Shown here: in pieces, positions 53,328-61,546 of the stretch
Layout: every line of letters begins with the position of its first letter
Numbering within the stretch: the stretch's first letter is position 1
The notes under the pieces: model-generated
Databases searched by the model: none
The model's input: the letters and a program-made list of their open reading frames with translations, nothing else
Told to the model about the DNA's origin: nothing
Source of the DNA: Protaetiibacter intestinalis
GTDB lineage: Bacteria; Actinomycetota; Actinomycetes; Actinomycetales; Microbacteriaceae
Length of the DNA stretch: 64,000 bases
Assembly: GCF_003627075.1 (NCBI RefSeq)
Contig: NZ_CP032630.1
Location: forward strand, 868,001-932,000
Reading direction: 5' to 3'
Translations under genes and position numbers: made by a program

Positions 53328-53828
53328 TCACGCCGGGGAGTGCAGGAACTCGACGGCGGCGGGGGTCAGGTCGAGGGAGGTGGCGCCGAGCTCGCGGGCC
53401 GAGACGGAGGCGGTGACGAGGTGGCGGGTGGCGTTGCGCAGGCCCGAGTAGGCGGATGCGGCCGCCGCCGCCTCGGGGGACTGGTGGTCGATGCCGAGCT
53501 CGGCGATCGCGTCGATGACGGCGCCCGCGGCGAGCAGATCCTCGACCGTGAAGCGCAGCGAGCCGTCGTCCTGCCGGGCCCCGGCCGCGACCACCGCGAC
53601 CACGAACCGGCCGCCCAGCTCGGCCTGCCGCTCGAGCGACCAGCGGGCCACGGCATCCGCGTGACGCAGCGACCCGGCCACCACGTCCACGGGCAGCGCC
53701 GGCACCTGCTCGGCGCCCAGCTCATCCACCCAGACGATCGCGTGCACGCCGTCGGCCACCGCGGCGGCGCCCTCGGCACCCCACTCGAAGCGGACCTGGT
53801 AGTACGACTGCACGCGCGGAGAACTCAT
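53328..53828 (-). CDS. 2-phosphosulfolactate phosphatase (ComB)-like protein
   Basis: This 166-residue protein resembles the ComB fold: AIVWVDELGAEQ at the place of VVVVDVLRA, VVAAGARQDDGSLRFTVEDLLAAGAVIDA, SPEAAAAASAY and a C-terminal SARELGATSLDLT. True ComB proteins act in coenzyme M synthesis, which actinobacteria lack, so the substrate here must differ. It is shorter than typical ComB (about 230) and lacks an obvious metal-binding set, so activity is doubtful. Confidence 0.6.
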   Translation of the reverse strand: MSSPRVQSYYQVRFEWGAEGAAAVADGVHAIVWVDELGAEQVPALPVDVVAGSLRHADAVARWSLERQAELGGRFVVAVVAAGARQDDGSLRFTVEDLLAAGAVIDAIAELGIDHQSPEAAAAASAYSGLRNATRHLVTASVSARELGATSLDLTPAAVEFLHSPA

Positions 53829-53893
53829 GCCCCCGAGGGTATCCGCGGCTGAGCATCCGCCCCGAAACCACGGGTCACGCGGGGAAACAGGCT

Positions 53894-54067
53894 AGGGTTG
53901 CCGAGGCGCAGCTCCGCGCCCGCGTCGTGAACGCATCCCTCGCCGCCCGAACCGGACCCGATCCGGATCGCTGCGCGGCTGACATCTCTTCCCGGCGAAC
54001 CCGACGTGCCGTCCGGCACGCTCGCCCATCGTGCACGCACGCGTGCGCACCACCCGAAAGCATCACC
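53894..54067 (+). other. Structured 5' leader of the DEAD-box helicase gene
   Basis: The gap before the helicase holds a 12-base palindrome CGATCCGGATCG, a hairpin with arms CGTGCCG/CGGCACG near 54007-54022 and the near-palindrome GTGCACGCACGCGTGCGCAC. A possible -10 box TAGGGT lies at about 53892. Helicase genes of this type often have long leaders that respond to cold or to the helicase itself; that role here is inference. Confidence 0.35.
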
Positions 54068-55567
54068 ATGACCACCGACTTCCGCACGCTCGGCGTGCCC
54101 GCCCCCCTCGTCGCCGCCCTCGCAGCCGACGGCAAGACCGAGGCGTTCCCCATCCAGGCCGACACCCTGCCCGACACCCTCGCCGGGCGCGACGTGCTCG
54201 GCCGCGGCCGCACCGGCTCCGGCAAGACCATCGCCTTCGCGCTGCCGCTCGTGGCGCGCCTCGGCACCAAGCTCGCCGGCGGCGGGCGCCGCGGCGGCCT
54301 GCCGCTCGGCCTCGTGCTCGCCCCCACCCGCGAGCTCGCCACCCAGATCGCCACCACCATCGCCCCGCTCGCCGAGGCGTACGGCCTGCGCGTCACCACC
54401 ATCTACGGCGGCGTCTCCCAGAACCGCCAGGTGGAGGCGCTGCGCGCCGGCGTCGACATCGTCGTCGCCTGCCCCGGCCGCCTCGAGGACCTCATGGGCC
54501 AGAAGCTCGTGCGACTCGACGCCATCGAGATCACCGTCATCGACGAGGCCGACCACATGGCCGACCTCGGCTTCCTGCCGGGCGTCACCCGCATCCTCGC
54601 GGCCACACCCGAGGGCGGGCAGCGGCTGCTGTTCTCGGCCACGCTCGACAACGGCGTCGACAAGCTCGTCACGCGCTTCCTCGACCAGCCCGTGCTGCAC
54701 TCGGTCGACGAGGCCCACTCCCCCGTCGCCGCGATGACCCACCACGTGTTCTCGGTCGAGGGCGTCGAGGCCAAGAAGGAGCTCGTGCAGGCGCTCGCCT
54801 CCGGCACCAGCCGCCGCATCCTCTTCATGCGCACCAAGCACCACGCCAAGCGGCTCGCCCAGCAGCTCACGGCATCCGGCATCCCGGCCGTCGACCTGCA
54901 CGGCAACCTGTCGCAGCCGCAGCGCGACCGCAACCTGGCCGCGTTCTCGGACGGCTCGGTGCGCGTGCTCGTCGCCACCGATGTCGCGGCGCGCGGCGTG
55001 CACGTGGACGACGTGGAGCTCGTCGTGCACGTCGACCCGCCCATGGAGCACAAGGCGTACCTTCACCGCTCGGGCCGCACGGCGCGCGCCGGCAGCGCGG
55101 GCGACGTCGTGACGGTCGTCATGCCCGGCCAGGAGAAGGACCTCGCGCAGCTCATGCGGAAGGCCGCCATCACGGCGACGCCCGAGCGCGTGACCGCGAC
55201 GTCGGATGCCGTGACGGCGCTCGTCGGCGAGGTCGCGGAGTACGTGAAGCCGGCCCCGAAGGAGCCGCGCCAGCAGCAGGGCGGCGGCGGACGCAGCCAG
55301 GGCGCCAACGCCCAGCGCAAGCGCGCGGCGCGTGCCGAGCGCGAGGCGGCGCAGCCGCGGGCCGACCGTCCGCGGCGTGACCGCTCGGGGCGTCCGGCGG
55401 CGAAGCAGCAGCGTGCCGCGGGATCCGCCTCCGGGCAGACCCGCTCGGGTGGAGGCCGTTCGGCCACCACGCGCGGCGGCAGCGCCACCGTCTACAGCTC
55501 GTCGAGCTCAGCGCCGCAGGGCAACCCGCGCCGCGGGGGCCGCCGCGCGGCGCGCCCCGCGGGCTGA
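54068..55567 (+). CDS. DEAD-box RNA helicase
   Basis: This 499-residue helicase has the Q motif (GKTEAFPIQADTLP), motif I GRGRTGSGKT (with Arg in place of the more usual A.TG), Ia PTRELA, II DEAD, III SATL, IV-V (DLHGNLSQPQRDR, ATDVAARG) and VI HRSGRTARAG. The C-terminal 90 residues are Gln/Arg/Gly-rich and basic (RRDRSGRPAAKQQ), an RNA-binding tail. It should remodel mRNA or rRNA structure. ATG 54068 has GAAAG upstream. Confidence 0.95.
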   Translation: MTTDFRTLGVPAPLVAALAADGKTEAFPIQADTLPDTLAGRDVLGRGRTGSGKTIAFALPLVARLGTKLAGGGRRGGLPLGLVLAPTRELATQIATTIAPLAEAYGLRVTTIYGGVSQNRQVEALRAGVDIVVACPGRLEDLMGQKLVRLDAIEITVIDEADHMADLGFLPGVTRILAATPEGGQRLLFSATLDNGVDKLVTRFLDQPVLHSVDEAHSPVAAMTHHVFSVEGVEAKKELVQALASGTSRRILFMRTKHHAKRLAQQLTASGIPAVDLHGNLSQPQRDRNLAAFSDGSVRVLVATDVAARGVHVDDVELVVHVDPPMEHKAYLHRSGRTARAGSAGDVVTVVMPGQEKDLAQLMRKAAITATPERVTATSDAVTALVGEVAEYVKPAPKEPRQQQGGGGRSQGANAQRKRAARAEREAAQPRADRPRRDRSGRPAAKQQRAAGSASGQTRSGGGRSATTRGGSATVYSSSSSAPQGNPRRGGRRAARPAG

Positions 55568-55580
55568 CCAGCCGCCGGCG

Positions 55581-56144
55581 TCAGCCGAGCACGCCCGCGG
55601 AGGCGAGGGCCGCGCGCAGCAGCGTGCCGCGTCCGCCCTCCATCTCGTCGTGGAAGGTGCGCGCCGAGGCCTCGGCGGGCGTCACCCAGGTGAGCTCGAG
55701 CGCGTCCTGACGGGGCTCGCACGTGCCGGTGACCGGCACGACGAAGGCGAGCGACACCGCGTGCTGGCGGTCGTCGACGTACGCCGACAGCCCCGGGATG
55801 GGGAAGTACTCGGCCACCTGGAACGGCACCGGGCTCGTCGGCAGCTGCGGGAACGCCATCGGACCGAGGTCCTTCTCGAGGTGCCGGAACAGCGCGTCGC
55901 GGATCGTCTCGCCGTACATGACGCGACCCGAGACGAGCGTGCGGGTGATCTCGCCGACCGGGTTGGCCCGCAGCAGCACGCCCACGTGCGTGACGATGCC
56001 GAGCCCGTCGACGCGCACCGGAACCGCCTCGACGTAGAGCAGCGGCATCCGCCCGCGCACCCACGCGAGCTCCTCGTCGTTCAGCCACGCCGAGTTCGGC
56101 TCGTCGCGGGGAGGTTCGGGGATGCCGGCGCCCACGGTGCTCAT
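55581..56144 (-). CDS. DUF4916 Nudix-like protein with degenerate Nudix box
   Basis: This 187-residue protein keeps the Nudix frame: SGRVMYGETIRDALFRHLEK then DLGP aligns with GX5EX7REUXEEXGU, but the metal-binding REXXEE reads RHLEKD. The catalytic glutamates are thus partly lost and hydrolase activity is doubtful. N-terminal WLNDEELAWVRGRMPLLYVEAV and the GVLLRANPVGEITRTLVSGR strand match DUF4916. It converges with the DEAD-box gene, 13 bases apart. Confidence 0.75.
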   Translation of the reverse strand: MSTVGAGIPEPPRDEPNSAWLNDEELAWVRGRMPLLYVEAVPVRVDGLGIVTHVGVLLRANPVGEITRTLVSGRVMYGETIRDALFRHLEKDLGPMAFPQLPTSPVPFQVAEYFPIPGLSAYVDDRQHAVSLAFVVPVTGTCEPRQDALELTWVTPAEASARTFHDEMEGGRGTLLRAALASAGVLG

Positions 56145-56193
56145 GGCTTCATTGTGTCGCACGCGGCGGGCGCCCCCGCCCGCCCGACGTGAG

Positions 56194-56270
56194 AAATGCA
56201 GGAGAAACGGCATCCGCATCCGGTCCCACCCCCGGAAATCCGGGGGGCGCGTGCGGGATCTCCTGCATTT
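56194..56270. repeat. Inverted repeat with AAATGCAGGAGA arms
   Basis: Perfect 12-base arms (56194-56205 and 56259-56270) enclose a smaller CCCGGA/TCCGGG hairpin (56231-56244). It lies in the divergent gap between the DUF4916 gene and the esterase gene, so it may also be a regulatory site for one of them. Confidence 0.6.
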
Positions 56271-56308
56271 TCGACACGGGAGGGGCGGATGCGGGGCACG
56301 ATGGAGGG

Positions 56309-56953
56309 GTGACGGAGCTGTCGATCGACCCGGACCTCGTGCAGTGGAGTGTGGAGCCGGCGGCCCGCCGCGGTCGCCCCCTCGTGATCCTGCTGCACGG
56401 CCGCGGTTCCGACGAGCGCGACCTGGCCGGCCTCGCCGAGCTGCTGCCCGCCGAGTTCGTGTACGCCTCGCTGCGTGCGCCGCACCCATTCGGTCCGGGC
56501 TTCGCGTGGTTCGACGACGCGGTCGAGGTGCCGGGCGACCCGCGCATGGCGTCCGCCGACGCGGCCGCGGATGCCGTGCTCGCCTGGCTGCACGGGCTCG
56601 GCTGGATGCCGCCCGCGGTCGGCGCGGCGGGCTTCTCGCAGGGCGGCGCGATCGCCACCCACCTGCTGCGGCAGGGGTACGGCCGCGTCGAGTTCGCGGT
56701 GAACATGTCGGGGTTCGTCGTCGGCGGCACGCACCCGGGCGACGACCGGCTCGTGCGCGAGCCCCCGCCCGTCTACTGGGGGCGCGGCGGGGTCGACCCG
56801 TTCTTCTCCCCCGAACTCATCGCGCGCGCGGAGGCGTGGCTGCCCTTCCACACCTCGCTCGAGTCGGCCGTCTACCCGGGCGTCGGGCACACCGTGCCGG
56901 ACGCCATGCTGCGCGACGTGGTCGAGTTCCTGCGGGCGCGCGCGACGGACTAG
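56309..56953 (+). CDS. Alpha/beta hydrolase (phospholipase/carboxylesterase type)
   Basis: This 214-residue enzyme of the PlaP/Est family has oxyanion loop LLHGRGSDERDLAGL, nucleophile elbow GFSQGG (Ser), and the C-terminal aspartate and histidine near VYPGVGHTV. It likely hydrolyses small esters or lysophospholipids. GTG 56309 follows CACGAT by six bases and GGAGGG directly, so either a leaderless start or a very close ribosome site. Confidence 0.9.
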   Translation: MTELSIDPDLVQWSVEPAARRGRPLVILLHGRGSDERDLAGLAELLPAEFVYASLRAPHPFGPGFAWFDDAVEVPGDPRMASADAAADAVLAWLHGLGWMPPAVGAAGFSQGGAIATHLLRQGYGRVEFAVNMSGFVVGGTHPGDDRLVREPPPVYWGRGGVDPFFSPELIARAEAWLPFHTSLESAVYPGVGHTVPDAMLRDVVEFLRARATD

Positions 56954-56960
56954 CCGCGCC

Positions 56961-57533
56961 TCACGGTGTCTCGGACAGCCGCTCGCCCAACGCCCCGAGC
57001 CCCAGGGTGATCGCCTCGTAGATGAACCAGCCGACACCGATGAGCGCGAGCTGCGCGACGCACAGCACGATCTCGGTCCGCCCCTCGCCGAGCGCGCGCC
57101 ACCGGGCCACGAGGTAGCCGACCGGCCCGAGCAGCATCCAGGCGAGCGCAGGCCGGCGCGGGAAGCCGCGGTCGTAGAGCTGCCGCCGGTCACGCCAGGC
57201 GAGGGCCAGCAGGACGCCGACGATGAGCCCGGCGAGGGTCGGCACGAGCAGCGAGGCGAGCGCGCTCGCGAGCCCCAGCAGGGCGATCGGCAGCAGCACG
57301 AAGACGATCCAGCCGGGAGACCAGGCGATCCAGGCGACGGCGCGGGTGGATGCGTCGGGTGGGCGGTGGATCTGCTCGCGCACGTGGATGCGGCGGGCGA
57401 TCGGCCCCGGCACGGGCGGCGCCTCGCGGGTGAACTCGGTCCAGGCGACGCCATCCCACCAGCGCTCGCGCGCCGCATCCGCCGGGTCCGGATGCCATCC
57501 CTCGGCGGGGAGTGCGGCATCCGGTGACGACAT
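56961..57533 (-). CDS. DUF2510 membrane protein
   Basis: This is a 190-residue protein. The N-terminal DUF2510 module (AEGWHPDPADAARERWWDGVAW TEF, in parts) is the small Trp-rich domain common in actinobacteria. After a basic linker come three to four membrane segments (IVFVLLPIALLGLASALASLL, ALAWMLLGPVGYLVARW, IVLCVAQLALIGVGWFI). Function unknown. ATG 57533 lies seven bases after TAACAT, so the transcript is probably leaderless; ATG 57542 is the other choice. Confidence 0.8.
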   Translation of the reverse strand: MSSPDAALPAEGWHPDPADAARERWWDGVAWTEFTREAPPVPGPIARRIHVREQIHRPPDASTRAVAWIAWSPGWIVFVLLPIALLGLASALASLLVPTLAGLIVGVLLALAWRDRRQLYDRGFPRRPALAWMLLGPVGYLVARWRALGEGRTEIVLCVAQLALIGVGWFIYEAITLGLGALGERLSETP

Positions 57534-57560
57534 GCGGGTCATGTTAGGGCGTGCGCGGCG

Positions 57561-58226
57561 TCATCGCCCCGCCACGCCCGTCTCGTAGGCGAGCACGACC
57601 GCCTGCACCCGGTCGCGCAGCCCCAGCTTGCCGAGCACGCGGGCGACGTGGGTCTTCACGGTGGCCTCCGAGAGCACGAAGCGCTCGGCGATCTCGGCGT
57701 TGCTGAGGCCCTCGCCGAGGGCCGCGAAGACCTCGTGCTCGCGCGGGGTGAGCGCGGCGAGCCGGTCGTCGGAGGCGGGGGCCCGGCCGGCGTCCGGCAG
57801 GCGTTCCGCGAACAGCTCGAGCATCCGGCGCGTGACGCGCGGGGCGATCGCCGCGTCGCCCGCGGCGACGGAGCGGATCGCGGCGACGAGCTCCGGCGGC
57901 CGCACGTCCTTCAGTAGGAAGCCGCTCGCCCCCGCCCGGAGGGCCGCGAAGGCGTACTCGTCGAGGTCGAAGGTGGTCAGGATGATGACGCGCGAGTCGG
58001 GCGCCTCCGCCACCACGCGGCGGGTCGCCTCGATGCCGTCGACGCCCGGCATCCGCACGTCCATGAGCACGACGTCGGGCTGCAGCGCCCGCACCATCGA
58101 GAGCGCGGCGGCGCCGTCGCCGGCCTCGCCGATCACCTCGATGCCGTCCTCGGCCGCGAGCACGAGGCGGAACCCCATGCGCAGCATCGACTGGTCGTCG
58201 ACGATGAGCACCCGGATGCCGGTCAC
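57561..58226 (-). CDS. NarL/LuxR-type response regulator
   Basis: This is a 221-residue regulator. The receiver domain has Asp10, Asp11, the phospho-acceptor Asp56 in VVLMDVRMP, Thr84 and Lys106 (FLLKDV). The LuxR-type helix-turn-helix follows near 158-215 (LTPREHEVFAALGEGLSNAEIAE). GTG 58226 overlaps the kinase stop by four bases. Together with the sensor kinase and the ABC transporter it forms one operon, of the kind that responds to envelope stress or antimicrobial peptides. Confidence 0.93.
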   Translation of the reverse strand: MTGIRVLIVDDQSMLRMGFRLVLAAEDGIEVIGEAGDGAAALSMVRALQPDVVLMDVRMPGVDGIEATRRVVAEAPDSRVIILTTFDLDEYAFAALRAGASGFLLKDVRPPELVAAIRSVAAGDAAIAPRVTRRMLELFAERLPDAGRAPASDDRLAALTPREHEVFAALGEGLSNAEIAERFVLSEATVKTHVARVLGKLGLRDRVQAVVLAYETGVAGR

Positions 58227-59548
58227 CGCGTCTCCCCCTCTGCCGTGCGCGTCCCGAGCGGCAGCACGGCGTGCACCTGCCAGCCGCGCTCGTGCGGGCC
58301 CGCATCCACGGTGCCGCCGTGGGATGCCGCCCGTTCGCGCATCCCGATGATGCCACGGCCGGTGCCGGATGCCGTGGGCCGCTCGGCCGTGAGCGGCTGC
58401 GCCTGGTTGGTGACGCGGACCTCGAAGCGCTCGCCCGCGGCGTCGCGGACGCGCGTCAGCTCGACGAGCACGAGCGGTGAGGCGGGTGCGTAGCGCAGCA
58501 CGTTGGTGAGCGACTCCTGCACGATGCGCCAGATGGAGCGCCGCACCGCCACGGGCAGCTCGTCCTGCACGCCGGAGCGCACGATCCGCACGGCGAGGCC
58601 CGCCGCCCGGAACCGGGCGACGAGCTCGTCGAGCCCCACATCCGGCTCCGGCTCGAGCGGGGCGTCGGAGCCGGGTTCGCGCAGCACGCCGAGCACGCGG
58701 CGCATGTCGTCGAGCGCCGAGCGGCCCGTCTCGGTGAGGGCGTCGAGGGCGCGCGCGGCCCCCTCCGGGTCGCTCGCGGATGCCGCCCGGGCCCCGTCGG
58801 CGAGCGCCACCATGACGGTGAGCGAGTGCGCGACGACGTCGTGCAGCTCGCGCGCGATGCGGGTGCGCTCCTCGGCCACCGCGAGCGCCTCGCTCTGCGC
58901 GCGGTCGTGGGCGAGGGCGTTGGCGCGCTGGATGAGGGAGTCGATGTGCTGCCGCCTGCCCCGCACGCTGATGCCGATCGCGATGGCGACGAGGGAGCCG
59001 ATCGCGATGATCGCGATCGTCGCGATCGCGAGGCCCACCCGGTTCACGTCCGGGTCGGTGGCGGTGTCCCGCACGAGGAACGCGACGGCGGTGCCCGCGA
59101 CGAGCATCGCGCCGAGCTCGACGAGCCAGGTGACGGCGGGCGGGCGCGCGGCCGCGACCGCGTACATGCCGAGGGCGATGGCGAGCTCGAACCCGCCCGT
59201 CTCGCCGGTGAGCGCGAGGCACGCGACGAGCAGCACGACGAGCGCCGCCACGGTGAGCACCGGCTCCCGGCGGCGACGCAGCAGCACGAGGCCGCCGCCG
59301 AAGGCGAACGCGACGAGGATCCAGCCGCGTCCCGGATCGGGCACCGGATCGCCCACATAGCCGAGCACGAGCGCCGCGAACAGCGACGGCACCGTGAACC
59401 ACAGCGCGACGAAGACATCGGTGAAGACCGGATGCTGCACGAAGAAGCGGCGCACCGCCCCCAGCCGGCGGGCGTCGAGCTCGGTGAACGGACCGTCGGC
59501 GGTGGCGGCGGATGCCGGCCGCAACCAGCCGCGCAGCCGGGCGAGCAC
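58223..59548 (-). CDS. Sensor histidine kinase (NarL/LiaS class)
   Basis: This membrane histidine kinase of about 441 residues has six hydrophobic segments in the first 200 residues, then the dimerisation motif EERTRIARELHDVVAHSLTV with the phospho-accepting His, the N box (QESLTNVLRYAP) and G box (GTGRGIIGMRERAASHGG). The start is uncertain: GTG 59548 is the first in-frame start after the permease stop but lacks a clear ribosome site; GTG 59695 would overlap the permease by 85 bases and add an Arg-rich shadow-like leader. Confidence 0.88.
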   Translation of the reverse strand: MLARLRGWLRPASAATADGPFTELDARRLGAVRRFFVQHPVFTDVFVALWFTVPSLFAALVLGYVGDPVPDPGRGWILVAFAFGGGLVLLRRRREPVLTVAALVVLLVACLALTGETGGFELAIALGMYAVAAARPPAVTWLVELGAMLVAGTAVAFLVRDTATDPDVNRVGLAIATIAIIAIGSLVAIAIGISVRGRRQHIDSLIQRANALAHDRAQSEALAVAEERTRIARELHDVVAHSLTVMVALADGARAASASDPEGAARALDALTETGRSALDDMRRVLGVLREPGSDAPLEPEPDVGLDELVARFRAAGLAVRIVRSGVQDELPVAVRRSIWRIVQESLTNVLRYAPASPLVLVELTRVRDAAGERFEVRVTNQAQPLTAERPTASGTGRGIIGMRERAASHGGTVDAGPHERGWQVHAVLPLGTRTAEGETR

Positions 59549-59610
59549 GCGCGACGGCGGCGCCGCATCCCCCGAGGGATCCGGCGCCGCCTGTGCGCGT
59601 GGCTCGTCGA

Positions 59611-60417
59611 TCAGTCGTCCCGCCTCGAGAACACGAACGTTCCGGCCGCCAGCAGTGCCGCGGTGTAGCCGCCGAAGACGGCGAAGCCGGTCCACGGCTC
59701 GAGGCCGCCCATGCCGATGACGTCACCCGAGACGACCGCCGAGCCGGCGGGCGCGGGCAGGTACTGGTAGACGTCCCACAGCCACTCGGCGCCCGTGGTC
59801 GCGGAGATGATCTGCACGACGATCGGCAGGATGAACAGCACCCCGACGAGGGCCGTGATGGCGGCCGCGGTGTGCTTCACGAGCAGACCGATGCCGAACG
59901 CGAACCAGCCCGAGAGGGTGAGGTAGAGCACGACCCCGACGAGGGCGCGGAGGTCGTCGGCGCCGAACGTCGTCTCCACGCCGCCCGCGTTCAGGATCGG
60001 CAGCGCGACCGCGGCCGAGACGCCGAGCGCGACGAGCGAGACGGCGAACGAGCTCAGCAGCACGACGATCGCCTTGCCGGCGACCACGAGCATCCGCCGA
60101 GGCTCGGCCGCGAGGGTGGAGCGGATGCCGCCCGTCGCGTACTCGCCGGTGATGACGAGTGTGCCGAGCACGCCGATGACGAGCTGCGCGATCGGGTAGC
60201 CGACCACGAGCACGGCGGCGCCCGCCGGGGCCTCGTCGGGGATGACGGTGATCGCCCACGCGAAGAGCGCGGCGAACGCCGCCATCACGAGGACCGTGGC
60301 GGCCGCGATCCACACCGTGGAGCGGAGGCTGCGCAGCTTGATCCACTCGGAGCGGATGCCGCGGGCGAGGGTGGGCCGGATGCCGGACCCGAACCGGGTG
60401 GCGGTCGTGGCGCTCAT
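59611..60417 (-). CDS. ABC-2 type transporter permease
   Basis: This 268-residue membrane protein has six helices and the family start IRSEWIKLRSLRSTVW, then GYPIAQLVIGVLGTLVITGEYATGGIRSTLAAEPRR, typical of ABC-2 permeases in drug and bacteriocin efflux. The ATG overlaps the ATPase stop (ATGA). It lies just upstream of the sensor kinase. Confidence 0.92.
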   Translation of the reverse strand: MSATTATRFGSGIRPTLARGIRSEWIKLRSLRSTVWIAAATVLVMAAFAALFAWAITVIPDEAPAGAAVLVVGYPIAQLVIGVLGTLVITGEYATGGIRSTLAAEPRRMLVVAGKAIVVLLSSFAVSLVALGVSAAVALPILNAGGVETTFGADDLRALVGVVLYLTLSGWFAFGIGLLVKHTAAAITALVGVLFILPIVVQIISATTGAEWLWDVYQYLPAPAGSAVVSGDVIGMGGLEPWTGFAVFGGYTAALLAAGTFVFSRRDD

Positions 60418-61337
60418 CGGGCCACCTCCACGGGGACGCTCGTGCGGTACTCGACGGAGTCGTCGGTGAGGGCCATGTACGCGTCCTCCAGCGAGGTGGT
60501 GAGCGGGGTGAGCTCGAGCAGGACGATACCGGCTGCGGCGGCCGCACCGGCGATGTCGGCCACGTCGAGCTCGCGGATCTCGAGCACGCCGGGCTCGTCG
60601 GAGGCGACGGTCGCCCCGCTGCGGGCGAGCAGCTCGGCGAGTTCGGAGGCGCGCTCGGTGCGCACGCGCACCGCCGGGCTCCCGGCGCCGGCCACGAGCT
60701 CGGCGACGGGGGCGTCGGCGAGGATGCGGCCGCGGCCGATCACGATGACGTGGTCGGCGGTGAGCGCCACCTCGCTCATGAGGTGGCTCGAGAGGAACAC
60801 GGTGCGCCCCTGCGAGGCGAGGAACCGGGCGAAGGTGCGCACCCAGCGCACGCCCTCCGGGTCGAGGCCGTTGACCGGCTCGTCGAAGATCAGGATCTGC
60901 GGGTCGCCGATGAGGGCGGCCGCGATGCCGAGCCGCTGTCCCATGCCGAGCGAGAAGCCCTTGACGCGCTTGCCGGCCACGGCATCCAGCCCGGTCTGCT
61001 CGATGACCTCGTGCACCCGCTGCTTCGGGATGCCGTGGCTCGCGGCGAGCGAGAGCAGGTGGTGGTAGGCGGTGCGGCCGGTGTGCACGGCCTTCGCGTC
61101 GAGCAGGGCGCCGACCGTGGTGAGGGGGGAGCGCAGTTCGGCGTAGCGCTGGCCGGCGACGGTGACGCTGCCCGCGGTGGGGCGGGTGAGGCCGACGATC
61201 ATGCGCATGGTGGTGGACTTGCCGGCGCCGTTCGGGCCGAGGAAGCCGGTGACGGTGCCCGGCTGCACGGTGAAGCTGACGTCGTCGACGGCGATCCGGT
61301 CGCCGTATCGCTTGGTGAGGCCGCGTGCCTCGATCAT
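60414..61337 (-). CDS. ABC transporter ATP-binding protein
   Basis: This 307-residue ATPase has Walker A GPNGAGKST, a signature-type GFSLGMGQRLGIAAAL, Walker B ILIFDEP and switch His (SSHLMSEV), plus a C-terminal regulatory strand domain. It couples to the adjacent permease. AAGGAGG precedes ATG 61337. Operon order ATPase, permease, kinase, regulator resembles peptide-antibiotic and self-protection modules, but no substrate gene is near. Confidence 0.95.
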   Translation of the reverse strand: MIEARGLTKRYGDRIAVDDVSFTVQPGTVTGFLGPNGAGKSTTMRMIVGLTRPTAGSVTVAGQRYAELRSPLTTVGALLDAKAVHTGRTAYHHLLSLAASHGIPKQRVHEVIEQTGLDAVAGKRVKGFSLGMGQRLGIAAALIGDPQILIFDEPVNGLDPEGVRWVRTFARFLASQGRTVFLSSHLMSEVALTADHVIVIGRGRILADAPVAELVAGAGSPAVRVRTERASELAELLARSGATVASDEPGVLEIRELDVADIAGAAAAAGIVLLELTPLTTSLEDAYMALTDDSVEYRTSVPVEVAR

Positions 61338-61454
61338 GGTGCCCTCCTTCGTGGGGTGTGCTTCGACGCTACGAAGGGGGTGCGGCGCGGCTCGGCCCCC
61401 GCCCGGGGTATCTCGCGCGGGCCGCATACCTCCCGGGGATGACCCCGAAGTCCC

Positions 61455-61514
61455 CGAAAGCACGTACTTTTGGGCCGATTCGGGCCCCCTGGAGCCCAAA
61501 AGTGCGTACTTTCG
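61455..61514. repeat. Inverted repeat with CGAAAG(C/T)ACG arms
   Basis: Arms 61455-61475 and 61494-61514 pair at 19 of 21 positions around an 18-base loop. It sits between the divergent ABC transporter and lhr genes, 33 bases before the helicase start. A size and AT-rich core (ACTTTTGGGC) unlike the other repeats in the window suggests a separate family. Confidence 0.7.
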
Positions 61515-61546
61515 CGGAGGTCGGGGGCGGGGACGAAGATGGGGGG

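Noticed and set aside
59548..59695. Longer sensor kinase start at GTG 59695
   Set aside because: It would overlap the permease by 85 bases, and the added residues look like an antisense-style Arg-rich shadow; kept as an alternative only.
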